Shown here piece by piece: positions 44,674 to 56,018 of a stretch of DNA of 64,000 nucleotides (its first letter is position 1; the number at the start of each line of letters is the position of its first letter). This DNA comes from Prinsepia uniflora (Eukaryota; Streptophyta; Magnoliopsida; Rosales; Rosaceae). Below the pieces are notes generated by a model. The model made no database searches and was not told where the DNA came from. It saw only the letters and a program-made list of their open reading frames with translations. The position numbers and the translations under genes are program-made. Location: contig CM064874.1 in assembly GCA_032719365.1 (NCBI GenBank), positions 30,118,716 to 30,182,715 of the forward strand. Direction: 5' to 3'.

Positions 44674-46989
44674 TGTAACACCCCGGACTTTTATGATTAG
44701 GTAAAGTTGAAACTTTAATGTAAAATGACCATTTTTCCCCTAGTTGGGAGGATTTGTTAACTTTTTACTCGGGCTGTATTTTGGACTTTGATCTATGATC
44801 GTGACGTCATGAGTTCGTAGACAGGTGGTACACCGGAATCGGAGTCCGGACGAGAAAGTAATGATCAAGAACGCAAAAATGGCACTATTTATGGAATCCC
44901 GAGTATGTCACACTTCGCTGGCTCTAATTGGATAAAGACAATCTGGTAGGACTCTTGGATGAGTGACAAGTGTCCCTCATCCCATTGGTGGGTTTTCCCA
45001 TGCAATTGGATCAGTTTAGGGTTCCATCTTCATCATTTTTCTCTCATTTTCACTTGTTATCATCTTCATCGACTCATAAACTCTCTCTAACCCATGAAAC
45101 ACCAAACACCACACCACCACCTCCCTACTCTACCTTCACTTCATTGAGTATTACTAAGGCAGTGAGGCATACCTGAAGGAACAGACGAGCTAACGGCGAG
45201 GTTGTACACGGCGGGTATCACGACAGAAAGGTGAGAACTCGAAACACCATTTTGTTCCAAAAATGGAACTTTGATTTTCAGCGTGTGTTGAACAATCTAA
45301 TGGAGCCTAACGTGTTCTAAAGTCAAAGATGAGTTCATAGGGCTAGTTTTCAAAGTAGAGGGTGGCCAGAATCAAGAGCTATCAAAGGTTGAAATCCACG
45401 GCTTACTGTTCATCCAATCTCAGGTAACTTTTAGATCGTGTTTCCTAGTTTTGATCTTACAGATCTTTTAGTTAGGTCGAGATGATCACGTAGGAAGAAA
45501 CCAAATCGGAAACGATTGACGAATCAGGGTTTTGAAATCGGGTCGGGTCGCGGGTCTATGCGACTCGAATTACAAACCCGTCGAGAGGACAGGGACTATG
45601 ACGTCATCAGCTGACTTCATCACCCTTTTCGGATGTCAGTGACATGGATCAACTAGCTGCTAACACGTGGCACCTGTCAGTCTGACACTGTCAGATGACG
45701 TCAGCGTTGACTTTTTGGTCAACATTGATCGTGACTTTGACCCACGCTTGGGCACATTTTTTCGAGGTGGGACCTATGCCATTTTAATGGGTTCGACGAT
45801 TCGGATCCAATAATGGTGGTTTTGGGTTTACCGGAGATCATTTGGTGGGTCAAAATGGTGTTTATAGCCTCGAGACGCGTTTTAGGGCCAGCATTGTTTC
45901 TAAGGTTTAGAAATGGGTTTGTAGAGACCATTAATGATCCTTGAATATGTTTGGACAAGTCAGAGACTGTGATATAGCTTCAAGACAAGTTTTAGACGTT
46001 GATTTAGCAGTAGGATAGTACTGTGAGTGGGTCTTTTGGTTTCTAAACTGATTTCATGCATAACTTTTTTCTTATACTATTATATGATTGTGTGTATGAG
46101 TATGTTGGGTCTTATTTATGGATTGTGTACCTATATATATTACACTATGTAGGCATGTGACCCGTCTGGTAACTATACTATTAGTTGTGGAATCATATTG
46201 GGATGTCAGAGGGCCAAACTATTGCACCAGATATATTGACCATATGGATTACTGTCTCCTCCAATTATTGGTACCCTGGAGCAGTCATGGCGCATTTCCT
46301 ACGAGGGGTCATGCTACAGAACGATCAGACCGTAGGGTGGCTCAGAAGCAGGATTGCTATGACTAGACGTCTGGGTCGTTAGGCATCTGGGATGTCATAC
46401 CCGAACTGAGTTCGGGGATAGGGCTCAGGAATGAGACACCGGGCGGCACGCGTATCCTTAGGATCGTGACCTTATTAGACGTCTTAGACGTCCGACATCT
46501 GGGATGTCAGGGTTAGGATATACGGTGCAATATGATTATAGTGGATGCATTATTATTATTATATTATTGTGTGTGATGATATGAGATATGAGGGATGATG
46601 TGTGATATGTTTCAGTTTTACTATATATATATGTTTTGACTCAAATGCATGCATGATTTGAAAACAGAGGTGTAAAATAGTATTTTTACTATGCATTATG
46701 AACAGTTTTGAAATATCCTTTATTTTCGACCCGCTCACACTTTCATTGTTTTCTTAACCCCCCCAAGACGTGACCTAGAGGTAGAGGCAGGTCTCGAGGC
46801 TGAGACATAGTGCTCTCTATCCCTTGTATGGCATTGTTCGACCCATTCTCAGATGTATTTGATGTTTAAGACGTTTATTGTGAATTATTTAATCTGTTAT
46901 GGGTATTTTGGCCATTTTTTGGAATTGTGTCAGATGGGAGCGGGGTGCATCCCCACGTGGTCCCTGGGGGATCAGGATGGGTCCTGTCA
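44674..46989 (+). repeat. TE5 3' LTR
   Basis: 2316 bp, TGTAACACCCCGG to GGGTCCTGTCA, followed by TGAAG. It has one copy of the segment duplicated in the 5' LTR and lacks the stretch at 39930-40015. Confidence 0.94.
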
Positions 46990-48000
46990 TGAAGGATCCT
47001 CAATTTCAGCTGGGGTAGAAGTTTGAATTAGCTGACATTTTTAGGGAAGCTGTCAGGGTCTATTCAGTTAATACTAGGAAGGTAAGTAACATTTAAACGG
47101 AATCAACCAACCAAAATTAGGGTGTAACGACCCGTCCCGAATTTCGGGATTAGATTAGTGACTAATGAAGGATTAGTGCGGCTAATCGGGGATTAGCCGA
47201 GGATTAACAGACGTTCAGGGCGAAATTACGATTTTACCCCTGAACAAGGATAAAAAGTTAACTTTTAACTCGGGAAGTTCGAGGCACAGGGACGAGGACC
47301 GTTACGTAGATCGGGTCGATACGAATCCGTAGATAGGCGGAACGTCAAAATCAGACGTTTGACTGGATAGTTATGATTCACGAAAGGTTTGAGGCACTAT
47401 TGCTCGATCACGAGATGGCTGGACTTTTGTCTGATGTGGGACCTAGATATTTGTATCAGGCCCAATGGATGAGTGACAATTGTCTCCCATCCATTGCCTA
47501 TCACCCCACATTCATGCATATGTGTAACGGCCTGGAACGTCAAAAAGGGCAAAAATGTGAATTCCGGAAACTTTGATGTAAAAATGACGTTTTTACCCTT
47601 GTGAATAGTATGGTCAAAGTTGACGTTTTATTGACATGTCTTTTTCATGTACTTCGAGCACCGTTAGGTAGGTCTCGATCCCCTGAGTACAACGACTGGT
47701 GACACGCTGTCATCGAACTTCGGACGGTTCAGTTATGAGTCTAAATACGTGAGGGGTAAAATGGTAATTTGGGCATTAAGGACAAAATGGTTTTTTGGCT
47801 ACTTTTGAAATGCGTGAGCAAGTAGATGGGGACACATGTCCATACAATGTTGGATATTTTCACCAGGAAAAGGGAGATGTGGACACATGGCCACTCTCTG
47901 GTTGGTTCTAACCAATTCGTACAATTGATCGATTAAAAAACGGGGGAGGTGTTGGTCGTTTTTGGTTCCTATGATTAGTCGAGTGCGAGAGTAGAGTTTT

Positions 48001-48020
48001 GTGTGTGTGTGTGTGTGTGT
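48001..48020. repeat. GT microsatellite in TE7 LTR
   Basis: Ten GT dinucleotides in a row, with flanking TTTT and GACTGAG. The antisense frames over it are histidine-threonine runs without meaning. Confidence 0.9.
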
Positions 48021-48089
48021 GACTGAGTACAAACAAGAGTGCGCTGTGGTGTGTGAAAGTGAGGAAACAGAGACAGAGAGGGGGGAAAC

Positions 48090-50964
48090 TGATAGGACCC
48101 GCCCCGATCCCACAGGGACCACAAGGGGACGTGCCCTGCTCCCGTCTGACACCCAAAATTCATACCAATTTTAACCTCAAAACATCCAATGCATAAATAA
48201 CCAAATTAAAGTTATACATCAAATCCGAATTAAATAGATGTCAGACAAGGGATGAAATCCAAAATTACAAGTTGCGAGCACGACTCTAAAATAAACCTGC
48301 GGGTAAACCACCCAACAGGGGTTCAGGTACGCAGAAGTAGATCTATGCCTCAGCCTCAGGTTCCTCCTCTACCTCAGTAGCACGACCTGGAGGGGTTACC
48401 AAAACATTAAGGGTGAGTGGGCCGAAACTCAAGTTTATAAAATCGTTTAGTAAGTAAAACATATAATTTACCCCTCCGTTTTCCAAACATGCATGCATCA
48501 GAATTTAAAACCATAATTCATATAATATGTATCATAAGGCATATAATAAAACCATAAACATAATTTTAGCCACTGCACTATACACTCCGATCTTGACATC
48601 CCCGATGTCTGACGTCCCTGACGTCCAATAAGGTCACAGTCTCAAGGCTACACGTGCCACTCGGGGTCTCAATCCCGAATCCAATCCCGAAACCCTGTCC
48701 GGGTACGGCATCTCAAATGCCTAGCGTCCTAGACGCTCGACGTCCCTGACGTCAAATAAGCAATCCTGCTCCTCAGTCATTTTACGGTCCGGTTCCTCCG
48801 TAGAATGATCCCTCGCAGGCAATGCGTCATGACCACTCCGGGGTACCACATCCGGAGGAGACAGTATCATAAGAATGGATCTAAACAGTGCAGTACCAAA
48901 TACATTTTATTGATATTCACAAGCAAAACATATATGTATACATAGATAAAATCCGAACCGATCGTTACGTTTCATTAGACGGGGTTCAAACCCAAATACC
49001 GTGAAATGTACCATAACCATAATTTCAATATCATCAAAACCATTTCTTGATTCCAGCATGTGAACATATAAGTAAATCGGAAAACATTTAAGCATGCAAG
49101 TGTTTAATGAAATCGGGCCCACTCACAGTACAATCCTGCTAGGAACCGAACGTATACCCTCGTCCTGGTTCAATTGTACAAACCCTGTCATGTCCAAAGT
49201 ATACGTAAAGGTCAATATAATCCCCTAACATTCAACCATGAAATCCTAGGCAGAAACCGGCCCGGAAAAGCTGCCCGAACGCGTTTCCCAAGGCAATAGA
49301 CCTCATTTTGACCAACTTAATGATCTCCGATCGACCCGAAACCACCGCCATTGGATCCGGATCGTCGAAACCTAAAGGATGGTGGTGGTCCCACCAAAAT
49401 TACTGTTCACACGCGCCGATCAATGCCCTGGTTAACGCAGGAACAGTTCCTGCTGATATCATCGCTGACGTCACTGCTGACGACAGCATGACGTCATGCT
49501 GACGTCATCTGACAGCTGTCGGGTCTGACATGTCAGACTCTGACAGGTGCCACGTGTCAACACAAGATTATTCCACCTCACTGATCTGTCAGGCCACATG
49601 TCAAATCTGACATGTGCCATGTGTCAGCACGACACTAGTCCACGTCACTGACATGTCAGTGACACGTGGCCGTCCCTGATTGGGCCACGTCACTAACATG
49701 TCAGTGCTGACTCTGCACTGACATGTGACACGTGTCGGCACAAGAGTGGTCCACGTCACTGACCGGTCTGATAGGGTGCCATGTCATCACCTCTGTCCTC
49801 TGACGGGTAGACCCGTTTCTCTGCAACTGGGTCGATCAGACCCGCGATCATGACCCGGTCACCAATCCTCCATTTCTCAACCATTTTAACTCAGGTTTGT
49901 TCCTAACTGTTCGTCTCAATCCCATAAAGGGTTTTACCTAATTAAAATCATCAAATAAGGACTGAATCGAAGACTTACCTCGATGAACAGACCCGGTTCT
50001 CCCGTCGCCGTTTACACTCTTTTCAGGCCACCACTGGTCACGAAATCGAGTCAAATGGGTTCCTATCAGTCCCTGTAAGTGAATAGAATCAAAAGGAATT
50101 GAAGATAACGTTGAACCATCAAGCTTCCATTTCTGAGTTTTTAGAAGGTTTTCGGGTTTGAACCCGCTTACCTCACCGCCGTCTGCCGCTATTCACCGTC
50201 ATCCCTCAGCCCTCACCAGTGAGTCTCCCACACGCAGACACAGAGAATGGGTGATGAGCTTGGGTGTTTGTTCGAAATGGACAGTGTGTGGAATCGGGTA
50301 GGAAAATATAAAGATGGAGAGGGAATCTGATATATGAAATGGATGGTCCAGATTTGATCTCAGGGATGAGATCAATGGTTGGGATGAAATCTGGGGGTTT
50401 CAGATCAATGGCTGGGATTAAAAGGTAGATTAATTCTATTTAATCACATAGTGGAGTTTGATCCAATCTAGCCAATGGGTGAGTGACACTTGTCACTCAT
50501 CCAGGTGTCCTCCAATCATAACATCAGAATAAAATATTCGACATGATTACCGAGACGCGAAACTCCTGAATTCACGTTTCTGACCATAACTTCCCCGTAC
50601 GAAGTTCGATTTCGACGTGCCGCCTGTCTACGGACTCAGGGCATCGAGACCTACCTAACGGTCCTTGAGTCATGTGAAAATTAGTTGCCAAACGTAAAGT
50701 CAACATTTCCGCCCCTAAAGTCCAAATTACGGTAATGCCCCTGAACTTCCGATAGTCATAACTTTTTCCCTGATCGTCCGAATTGGACGTGCCACCTGTC
50801 TATGGACTCGTGACATCCTGAACTACGTCACGGTCATTGGTCAAAGTCCATTTGACCCACCAATCAAAAAGTCAACAATTTGGCCATACCATTCACAAGG
50901 GTAAAAACGTCAATTCATACATTAAATTACAATATTAAAATCCTCGAATTTCCGGGGTGTTACA
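48090..50964 (-). mobile_element. TE8: solo LTR of a TE9-like family
   Basis: A 2875-bp LTR from TGATAGGACCCGCCCC to CCGGGGTGTTACA, minus orientation, with a perfect GAAAC duplication (48085-48089 and 50965-50969). There is no interior, so the element was reduced to one LTR by LTR-LTR recombination. It lines up with the TE9 LTR (56019-58866), including the TGACGTCA array near 49466-49507, but is clearly diverged. Confidence 0.93.
49466..49507. promoter_or_regulatory. TGACGTCA motif cluster in TE8 LTR
   Basis: Perfect TGACGTCA at 49466, 49489 and 49500, with a one-base variant (TGACGACA) at 49477; spacing 11, 12 and 11 bp. Downstream to about 49760 are several CACGTG or ACACGTGKC words and repeated TGACATGTCA palindromes. 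These match plant bZIP (TGA/CRE-like and G-box) core sites. Binding is inference. Confidence 0.65.
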
Positions 50965-52339
50965 GAAACCGTGAACAACCGTGAAGCAACCGTGAAATCC
51001 AAAACGTCCAAACCGTTGTGAAGCTATCTGTGGTGGTGATCAGTGAGTGCTAGACGACCTATGACGACGTGAGGATTGTGGTGGTGTCCACGGGTGAGAA
51101 AAGGATTGAAGGTAAGCAGTTTCATACCTCTATTTCTCTATCTTGTTCAGAAATGGCAATTTGGATTGTGATCGATGAATACATAATTTGGGTGATTGGT
51201 TTAGCTTCTGGAAGTTGTGACGAGTTCAGAACAAAGGAGGAAAAGAGGAGGAACAGAGGAAAAGATGAGGAACAGAGGAGGAATATTTCGGGAACAGAAC
51301 AACGTTGGAAGGTATTCATCTAGCCCTAGTTTCATGTTTTTATTAGTTAGATCAATTAGAAAATAGGGGACGCTGCTAATGGTGAAGAAAGGACTGAAAA
51401 TAGGTCGAAAATGGAAGAAAAACCCCCCCTCGTCTGTTCGGTTGGATCGGGCTGGTCTGGACTGGTCTGAACCGGTCCGTCGTGAGATTGAAGTTGATGA
51501 ACAGTAACTGCGCATGGCTTCCACGCGTAGCCCCTTTGGGAGGCGCATGAGTGCGCATGGGGCTTTCTTCGGGGAAGTTTTCAACACAACCTTTTATCGT
51601 ATCAATGTGACGAACATTTTAGAACTGGTTTCGAGTCGATCGGACATCATTTCGATAGGTTTTAGGATGTCCGGAGGTTTAGGGTTTAGTTTAATTATGT
51701 ATAAAAATCCCAAAAAATCGGGGAAATTAATGTGAGCTTAAATGAAGTGTTTGTGACCCGAACTTATGATATTTGACAGGCCAAAACATTCATGAGGCGT
51801 TCGGGGAGCGTGCAGGACACGATTGACGCGTTCGGACTTAGTGTGTGGACTTTTGTTTTCTAACCGAGCATGCATAACTGTTTTTACCTACTCATTTCAT
51901 GTTTCAATATATGGTTTTATACTTACGATTACGATATTCCTGCTTTACATGATTGCATGCTTTTCAATCTGCTTTATCGTACTTACACGTATTTCGAGAA
52001 TATAATTTCGACTATGCATTTAATGATGATTTTGATGGATGATCTTCTACTGTTTATATGTACTCTGTTTTGATGCTGATTTGTGGATATGATTTGAGAT
52101 GTGAACGTAAATTCGGGCATGCGTCCCATTTTGATTAAATATAATTTCGGTTTTCGATTTTGAGATAATTTCTGGGTTTGGATTCGGGATTTAAATGGAG
52201 ATTTCGAATTCGGTTTCAGAAATGGATTTATGGATTTAGATTTGATAACCTTGTTTCTAATTGGATTTACTGGATCTGGTATTGGATTTAAAGGCCCAGA
52301 TATGATTGTGACAGGGGCAGGCCCGGATATGTGATTGGC

Positions 52340-52510
52340 TTTAAAGACCCGAATTGAGTTTAAAGACTCGGGAGTTTAAAGACTCGGATATTGTGATTTC
52401 CCCCAGAGGCCTATTGAGTTTAAAGACTCGAGAGTTTTAAGACTCAGATTATTGATAGGGCCTGGTTGAGTTTAAAGACTCGGATTGATATAGAGTTTAA
52501 AGACTTGGAT
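52340..52510. repeat. GAGTTTAAAGACTCGG short repeats in TE7 LTR
   Basis: TTTAAAGACTCGG or a close variant occurs about eight times at irregular spacing. It recurs in the 3' LTR copy (53675-53835). Confidence 0.85.
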
Positions 52511-53015
52511 AGATCCAGCATGTTCGATTCGTTCATGTTATATTCGGATTTACATGATTTCATGACCGTTTTCCCTAATGGTTTCCACATGGTTTATATA
52601 ATTGTTTTCAGATACTTAGTTATGCATGCGTGTTTTGAAAAAGAAGGGTGAACCCTGGTTTTTGTTACAACTGTTTTTTATCACTATTATTTTTATTCCA
52701 CTCACACTTTCATGTTTTTAACACCCTCCAGGTCGTGGTGCAAGTTTTGGGGCTAACGCCGAGGTAGAGGCAGAGGCAGAGGCATATAGTTTTCCCGTTG
52801 CACGTGTAGTTAGCTCACAAAGTAGGGTTTTATTCTTATCTTGTTCTGTTAACTATGCTCTGTGCTACTGTTGACTTGTTGTATCGAAACTTCTCCCTGG
52901 TTTGACAATGTATGTATTGTGGTTATTATGTTTTTTTGGTCATTTGTTTTCGGTTGTCAGACGGGAGCAGGGTTCTTACCGATTATTGAGGTGATAATCG
53001 GGATGGGTCCTGTCA

Positions 53016-53327
53016 ACTGGTATCATAGAATAGGTTGACGGTTTGTGTCTGGCACTTTGATGTGCCTAGGTTTTTGTACTAACTTTATGCCTCTTTCAGA
53101 GAACGATCGGCCAAGCCTCTAAGACGTGAGCCCTCTCCACGGCCTGAAGAAGACGTTGCGTGAGATGCAGAGAGTGCTACGATTGAGCGAGCCCAGTTCC
53201 TTGGGGCTACTATTTTTAGTGGTGGGGCAGATCCTGAGGATGCCCACTGGTGGATTACTCGGCTTGAGCGGATTTTTGCTATGATGCGATGCCCCCCTGA
53301 AGATCGAGTTTTGTTGGCCACCTTGTG
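53016..53327 (+). pseudogene. TE7 gag stub
   Basis: ATG at 53088, then a frame change and a TGA near 53150. The conserved start of chromovirus gag follows: ATIERAQFLGATIFSGGADP, HWWITRLERIFAMMRCPPED, VLLAT. It breaks at about 53325 where LTR-like sequence begins. About 80 of an expected 350 gag codons remain. Confidence 0.85.
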
Positions 53328-54334
53328 TCACGACCCGGCCCATCTAACACAATATTGTACGCTTTGCTATGATGGATGATATTCTGATGTTTATATGTAC
53401 TCTGTTTTGATGCTGATTTGTGGATATGATTTGGCATGTGAACGTAAATTTGGGCATGAGTCCCATTTCGATTAAATATGATTTCGGTTTTTGATTTTGA
53501 GATTATTTCTGGATTTGGATTCGGAATTTCAAATGAAGATTTCGAATTCGGATTCATAAATGGATTTAAGGATTTAGATTTGATAACCTGGTTTTTAATT
53601 AGATTTGCTAGATCTGGTATTGGGTTTAAAGACCCGGATATGATTGTGACGGGGGCGAGCCCGGATATGTGATTGGGTTTAAAGACCTGGATTGAGTTTA
53701 AAGACTCGGATATTATGTTTTCCCCCGGAGGCCTATTGAGCTTAAAGACTCGGGAGTTTAAAGACTCGGATTATTGATAGGACCTGGTTGAGTTTAAAGA
53801 CTCGGATTGATATGGAGTTTAAAGACTCGGATAGATCCAGCAGGTTCAATTCGTTCATGTTATATTCGGATTTACATGATTTCATGACTGTTTTCCCTAA
53901 TGGTTTCCACATGGTTTATGTAATTGTTTTTAAATACTTAGTTATGCATGCGTGTTTTGAAAAAGAAGAGTGAACCCTGGTTTTCGTTACAACTGTTTTT
54001 CATAACTATTATTTTTAGTCCACTCACACTTTCATGTTTTCAACACTCTCCAAGTCGTGGTGCAAGTTTTGGGGCTAACACCGAGGCAGAGGCAGAGGCA
54101 TAAAGTTTTCCTGTTGTGCGTGTAGTTAGCTCACAAAGTAGGGTTTTATTCTTATCTTGTACTGTTAACTATGCTCTGTGCTACTGTTGACTTGTTGTAT
54201 CGTAACTTCTCCTTAGTCTGACAATGTATGTATTGCGGTTATTATGTGTTTTTTTTGGTCATTTGTGTTCGGTTGTCAGACGGGAGCAGGGTTCTTCCCG
54301 ATTATCGAGGTGATAATCGGGGGGGGTCCTATCA
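53328..54334 (+). repeat. TE7 3' LTR, second half only
   Basis: From about 53370 it matches the 5' LTR from about 52040 to 53015 at high but incomplete identity. The 40-odd bases before that (TGTCACGACCCGGCCC onward) have no counterpart in the 5' LTR and look like the start of a different LTR. Confidence 0.75.
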
Positions 54335-56018
54335 ATATCATCCCTTTGTCTGTGTTTATTCAACCAAACCCGAGACCCTCCCCATTTGTACAACCCACAC
54401 TCACCACCCCCTAAACCTCATCTAATACTAGTGGCTTGTGAATGAAGAAGAGTGGTTGAGGTGAGGTGAGGATGGTGGTGTTGACCGCGAGGACCGAGGC
54501 GCACAGTGGCCGGGAAACCGTAAAGGTATGTTTTTACGTTCAAATTTGGATGTTTGGATTTGAAGGTCATGGATCGATTCTAATGATAGGAAAATGTTTT
54601 TGGAGGTCATATACGATGATTGGGATCGAGATCGTGGACTGGGGACAGCCGTGCGGCCTCGACTAACGGCCGGAAATCAGAGCCATGTGTTCTTCGAACG
54701 GGAAGGTATTATATTGGGTTGTTTTCGTGTTTTTGAGGTTATAGGTTGATGGAACATAATTAAAGGAAGGTTTAGGAATTGGAATGGACGAAAATGGACA
54801 AAAAAATGGGAGAGTTATGGGCTTGGACCAGTCACACCGGTCCAGTCGGACCGGATTTGCAGTTGGATCGAACCGGCCGATCTGCGAGAGGACATGGACG
54901 AACAGTGCTTGGCGCGTGGGCTTCACTCGCAGCCCCTTTGGGCGACGCGTTTTGGGACTAGTTTCGTATTGATCGGACGTCGTTTCGATATGATTCGGGA
55001 TGTCCGAAGGTTTAAGGGCTAGCTTAAAAATAGTTAAAATTCGGGAAAATTATGGGGCTTCAATGAGAGGTTAATAAGGTAGTTAGTAACCCTCTAGTGT
55101 GATTTGGATAGGTTTGGGAGTCCCGGTGACGGTGATTAGCCCCCGGGAAGGCTTATGGAATGCATATCGAGGTGGTAGCTAGGATGGTCTGTGAGTGGAC
55201 CATGATTTCTAAAGTGTGATGCATGCATAAATTTTTTATATGTTTTACATATGTGATTTTTATGATGATGATTGGGATATTGGTGATTTACATATTTACA
55301 CGTATTTCGAGGCAATTTACGTATTTTTATGGTTTTTACACTGATTATACGTGCTTATGGTTTTGGTAATGGTTTAATGAAATGGTTTTGGATTTGAAAA
55401 GGTAAACTCGGGGATGAGACCCATTTGTTTTGGAAACCCTCGGATGTGAAGTCCATTTTAGTTACATTATCGGGCCAGGGTTCCAATTGGTTCGTGAATT
55501 GATTTCGGATTTGAAAATATGGAATCGGGCATGAGACCCATTTGATTTACAAACTCTCGAACTTGGAGTCCATTTGATTTAATAAGGAATCGGGCCGGAG
55601 GCCTATTTGGTTAACATGATTGGGCTTGAGGCCCAGTAGGTTTACATGATCGGGCTTGATGCCTAGTTGATTATGATATTGGGCATGAGTCCCATTATGG
55701 TTTATGATTGTGATTTCGGGTCGGGGACCCATAAAATGGATTTCTAGATTCTTAACGGTTGTATAGGAAACCGAGCATGAACCATTTGAAAGGTTTGAAA
55801 GGTTTTGATAATGATTACGAAATGGTTTTCCATATACCATCCTTTATTTATGGATTGTCTCCTCCGGGGAGGGTCGTTGGCCTGGGTGGACCCCAGAGTA
55901 GTCACGGAGCACTAACTGAGTGGAGTCGCCCCCCGTGGGGTACCTTACTCTCAAGAAGGCATCACGGATTATAACCCCCAAGGAGAGTCATTGATCTGCG
56001 GACATTGACCTGGATGGA

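Larger units (their letters stand above)
37397..46989 (+). mobile_element. TE5: Tekay/Del-like chromovirus, decayed
   Basis: Two unequal LTRs (37397-40193 and 44674-46989) and a 4480-bp interior with gag-pol in the usual Ty3/gypsy order gag, protease, reverse transcriptase, RNase H, integrase, chromodomain. The TGAAG duplication is perfect (37392-37396 and 46990-46994), and removing the element restores the transposase exon. LTRs differ by roughly 8% over the first 200 bp, and the coding region carries many stops and frameshifts, so this is the oldest well-defined element here. The initiator-Met primer site is degraded. Confidence 0.95.
36420..47081 (+). pseudogene. Mutator-like (MuDR) transposase, N-terminal part, split by TE5
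   Basis: The exon opens after an intron-like end (poly-T then ATTGAAG). One frame runs 36421-37388 with a single TAG at 36831-36833. It shows an N-terminal conserved region (about 36480-36720), then a long Asp/Glu-rich segment (36890-37250), as in plant MuDR-type transposases, and a frame change near 37290-37320. TE5 cuts the exon at 37396. It resumes at 46995 with DPQFQLG, a TAG, then KFELADIFREAVRVYSVNTR, which matches the Mutator DNA-binding N-terminal domain, and ends at a splice donor (AGGAAG-GTAAGT, 47081/47082). The catalytic DDE domain is not in the window; TE6 starts in the next intron. The gene would have acted in the nucleus on terminal inverted repeats. Confidence 0.75.
47523..53015 (+). 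repeat. TE7 5' LTR, interrupted by TE8
   Basis: About 2.6 kb without TE8. Includes a GT microsatellite at 48001-48020, a CGGTTGGATC/GGACTGGTCTG-rich block (51430-51480), a tract of GATTTCGG and GGATTTGG words (52130-52300) and eight to ten TTTAAAGACTCGG-like repeats (52340-52510). It ends with the stem-loop-like CCGATTAT...ATAATCGG and GGGTCCTGTCA. The primer site TGGTATCATAGAATAGG, a degraded iMet type, follows. Confidence 0.85.
47523..54334 (+). mobile_element. TE7: chromovirus remnant (5' LTR, gag stub, partial 3' LTR)
   Basis: It begins TGTAACGGCCTGG at 47523 and ends GGGTCCTATCA at 54334. The flanks ATATG (47518-47522) and ATATC (54335-54339) are a duplication with one mismatch. The 5' LTR (47523-53015) is interrupted by TE8. 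A primer-site remnant and about 80 codons of gag follow, then a deletion leads directly into the second half of an LTR. All of pol is gone. Confidence 0.8.
47123..56018 (+). mobile_element. TE6: partial LTR of a TE3-like family, split by TE7 and cut by TE9
   Basis: The LTR start TGTAACGACCCGTCCC at 47123 is followed by 400 bp of U3-like sequence up to 47522, interrupted by TE7, and resumes at 54335-56018. The resumed part matches the reverse complement of the TE3 LTR in order: GGACCGG block (54826-54880), GACGCGTTTTGGG block, TTAATAAGGTAGTTAGTAAC, GGTCTGTGAGTGGACC, the row of GGGCNTGAGNCCCA words, and the CTCCGGGGAGGGTCGTTGGC block. It ends at 56018 where TE9 is inserted, and its last several hundred bases should lie beyond the window. 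I cannot tell whether it is a solo LTR or the 5' LTR of a full element. Confidence 0.75.

Noticed and set aside
47799..48163. Frames with histidine-threonine runs
   Set aside because: They read through a GT microsatellite and the edge of TE8.
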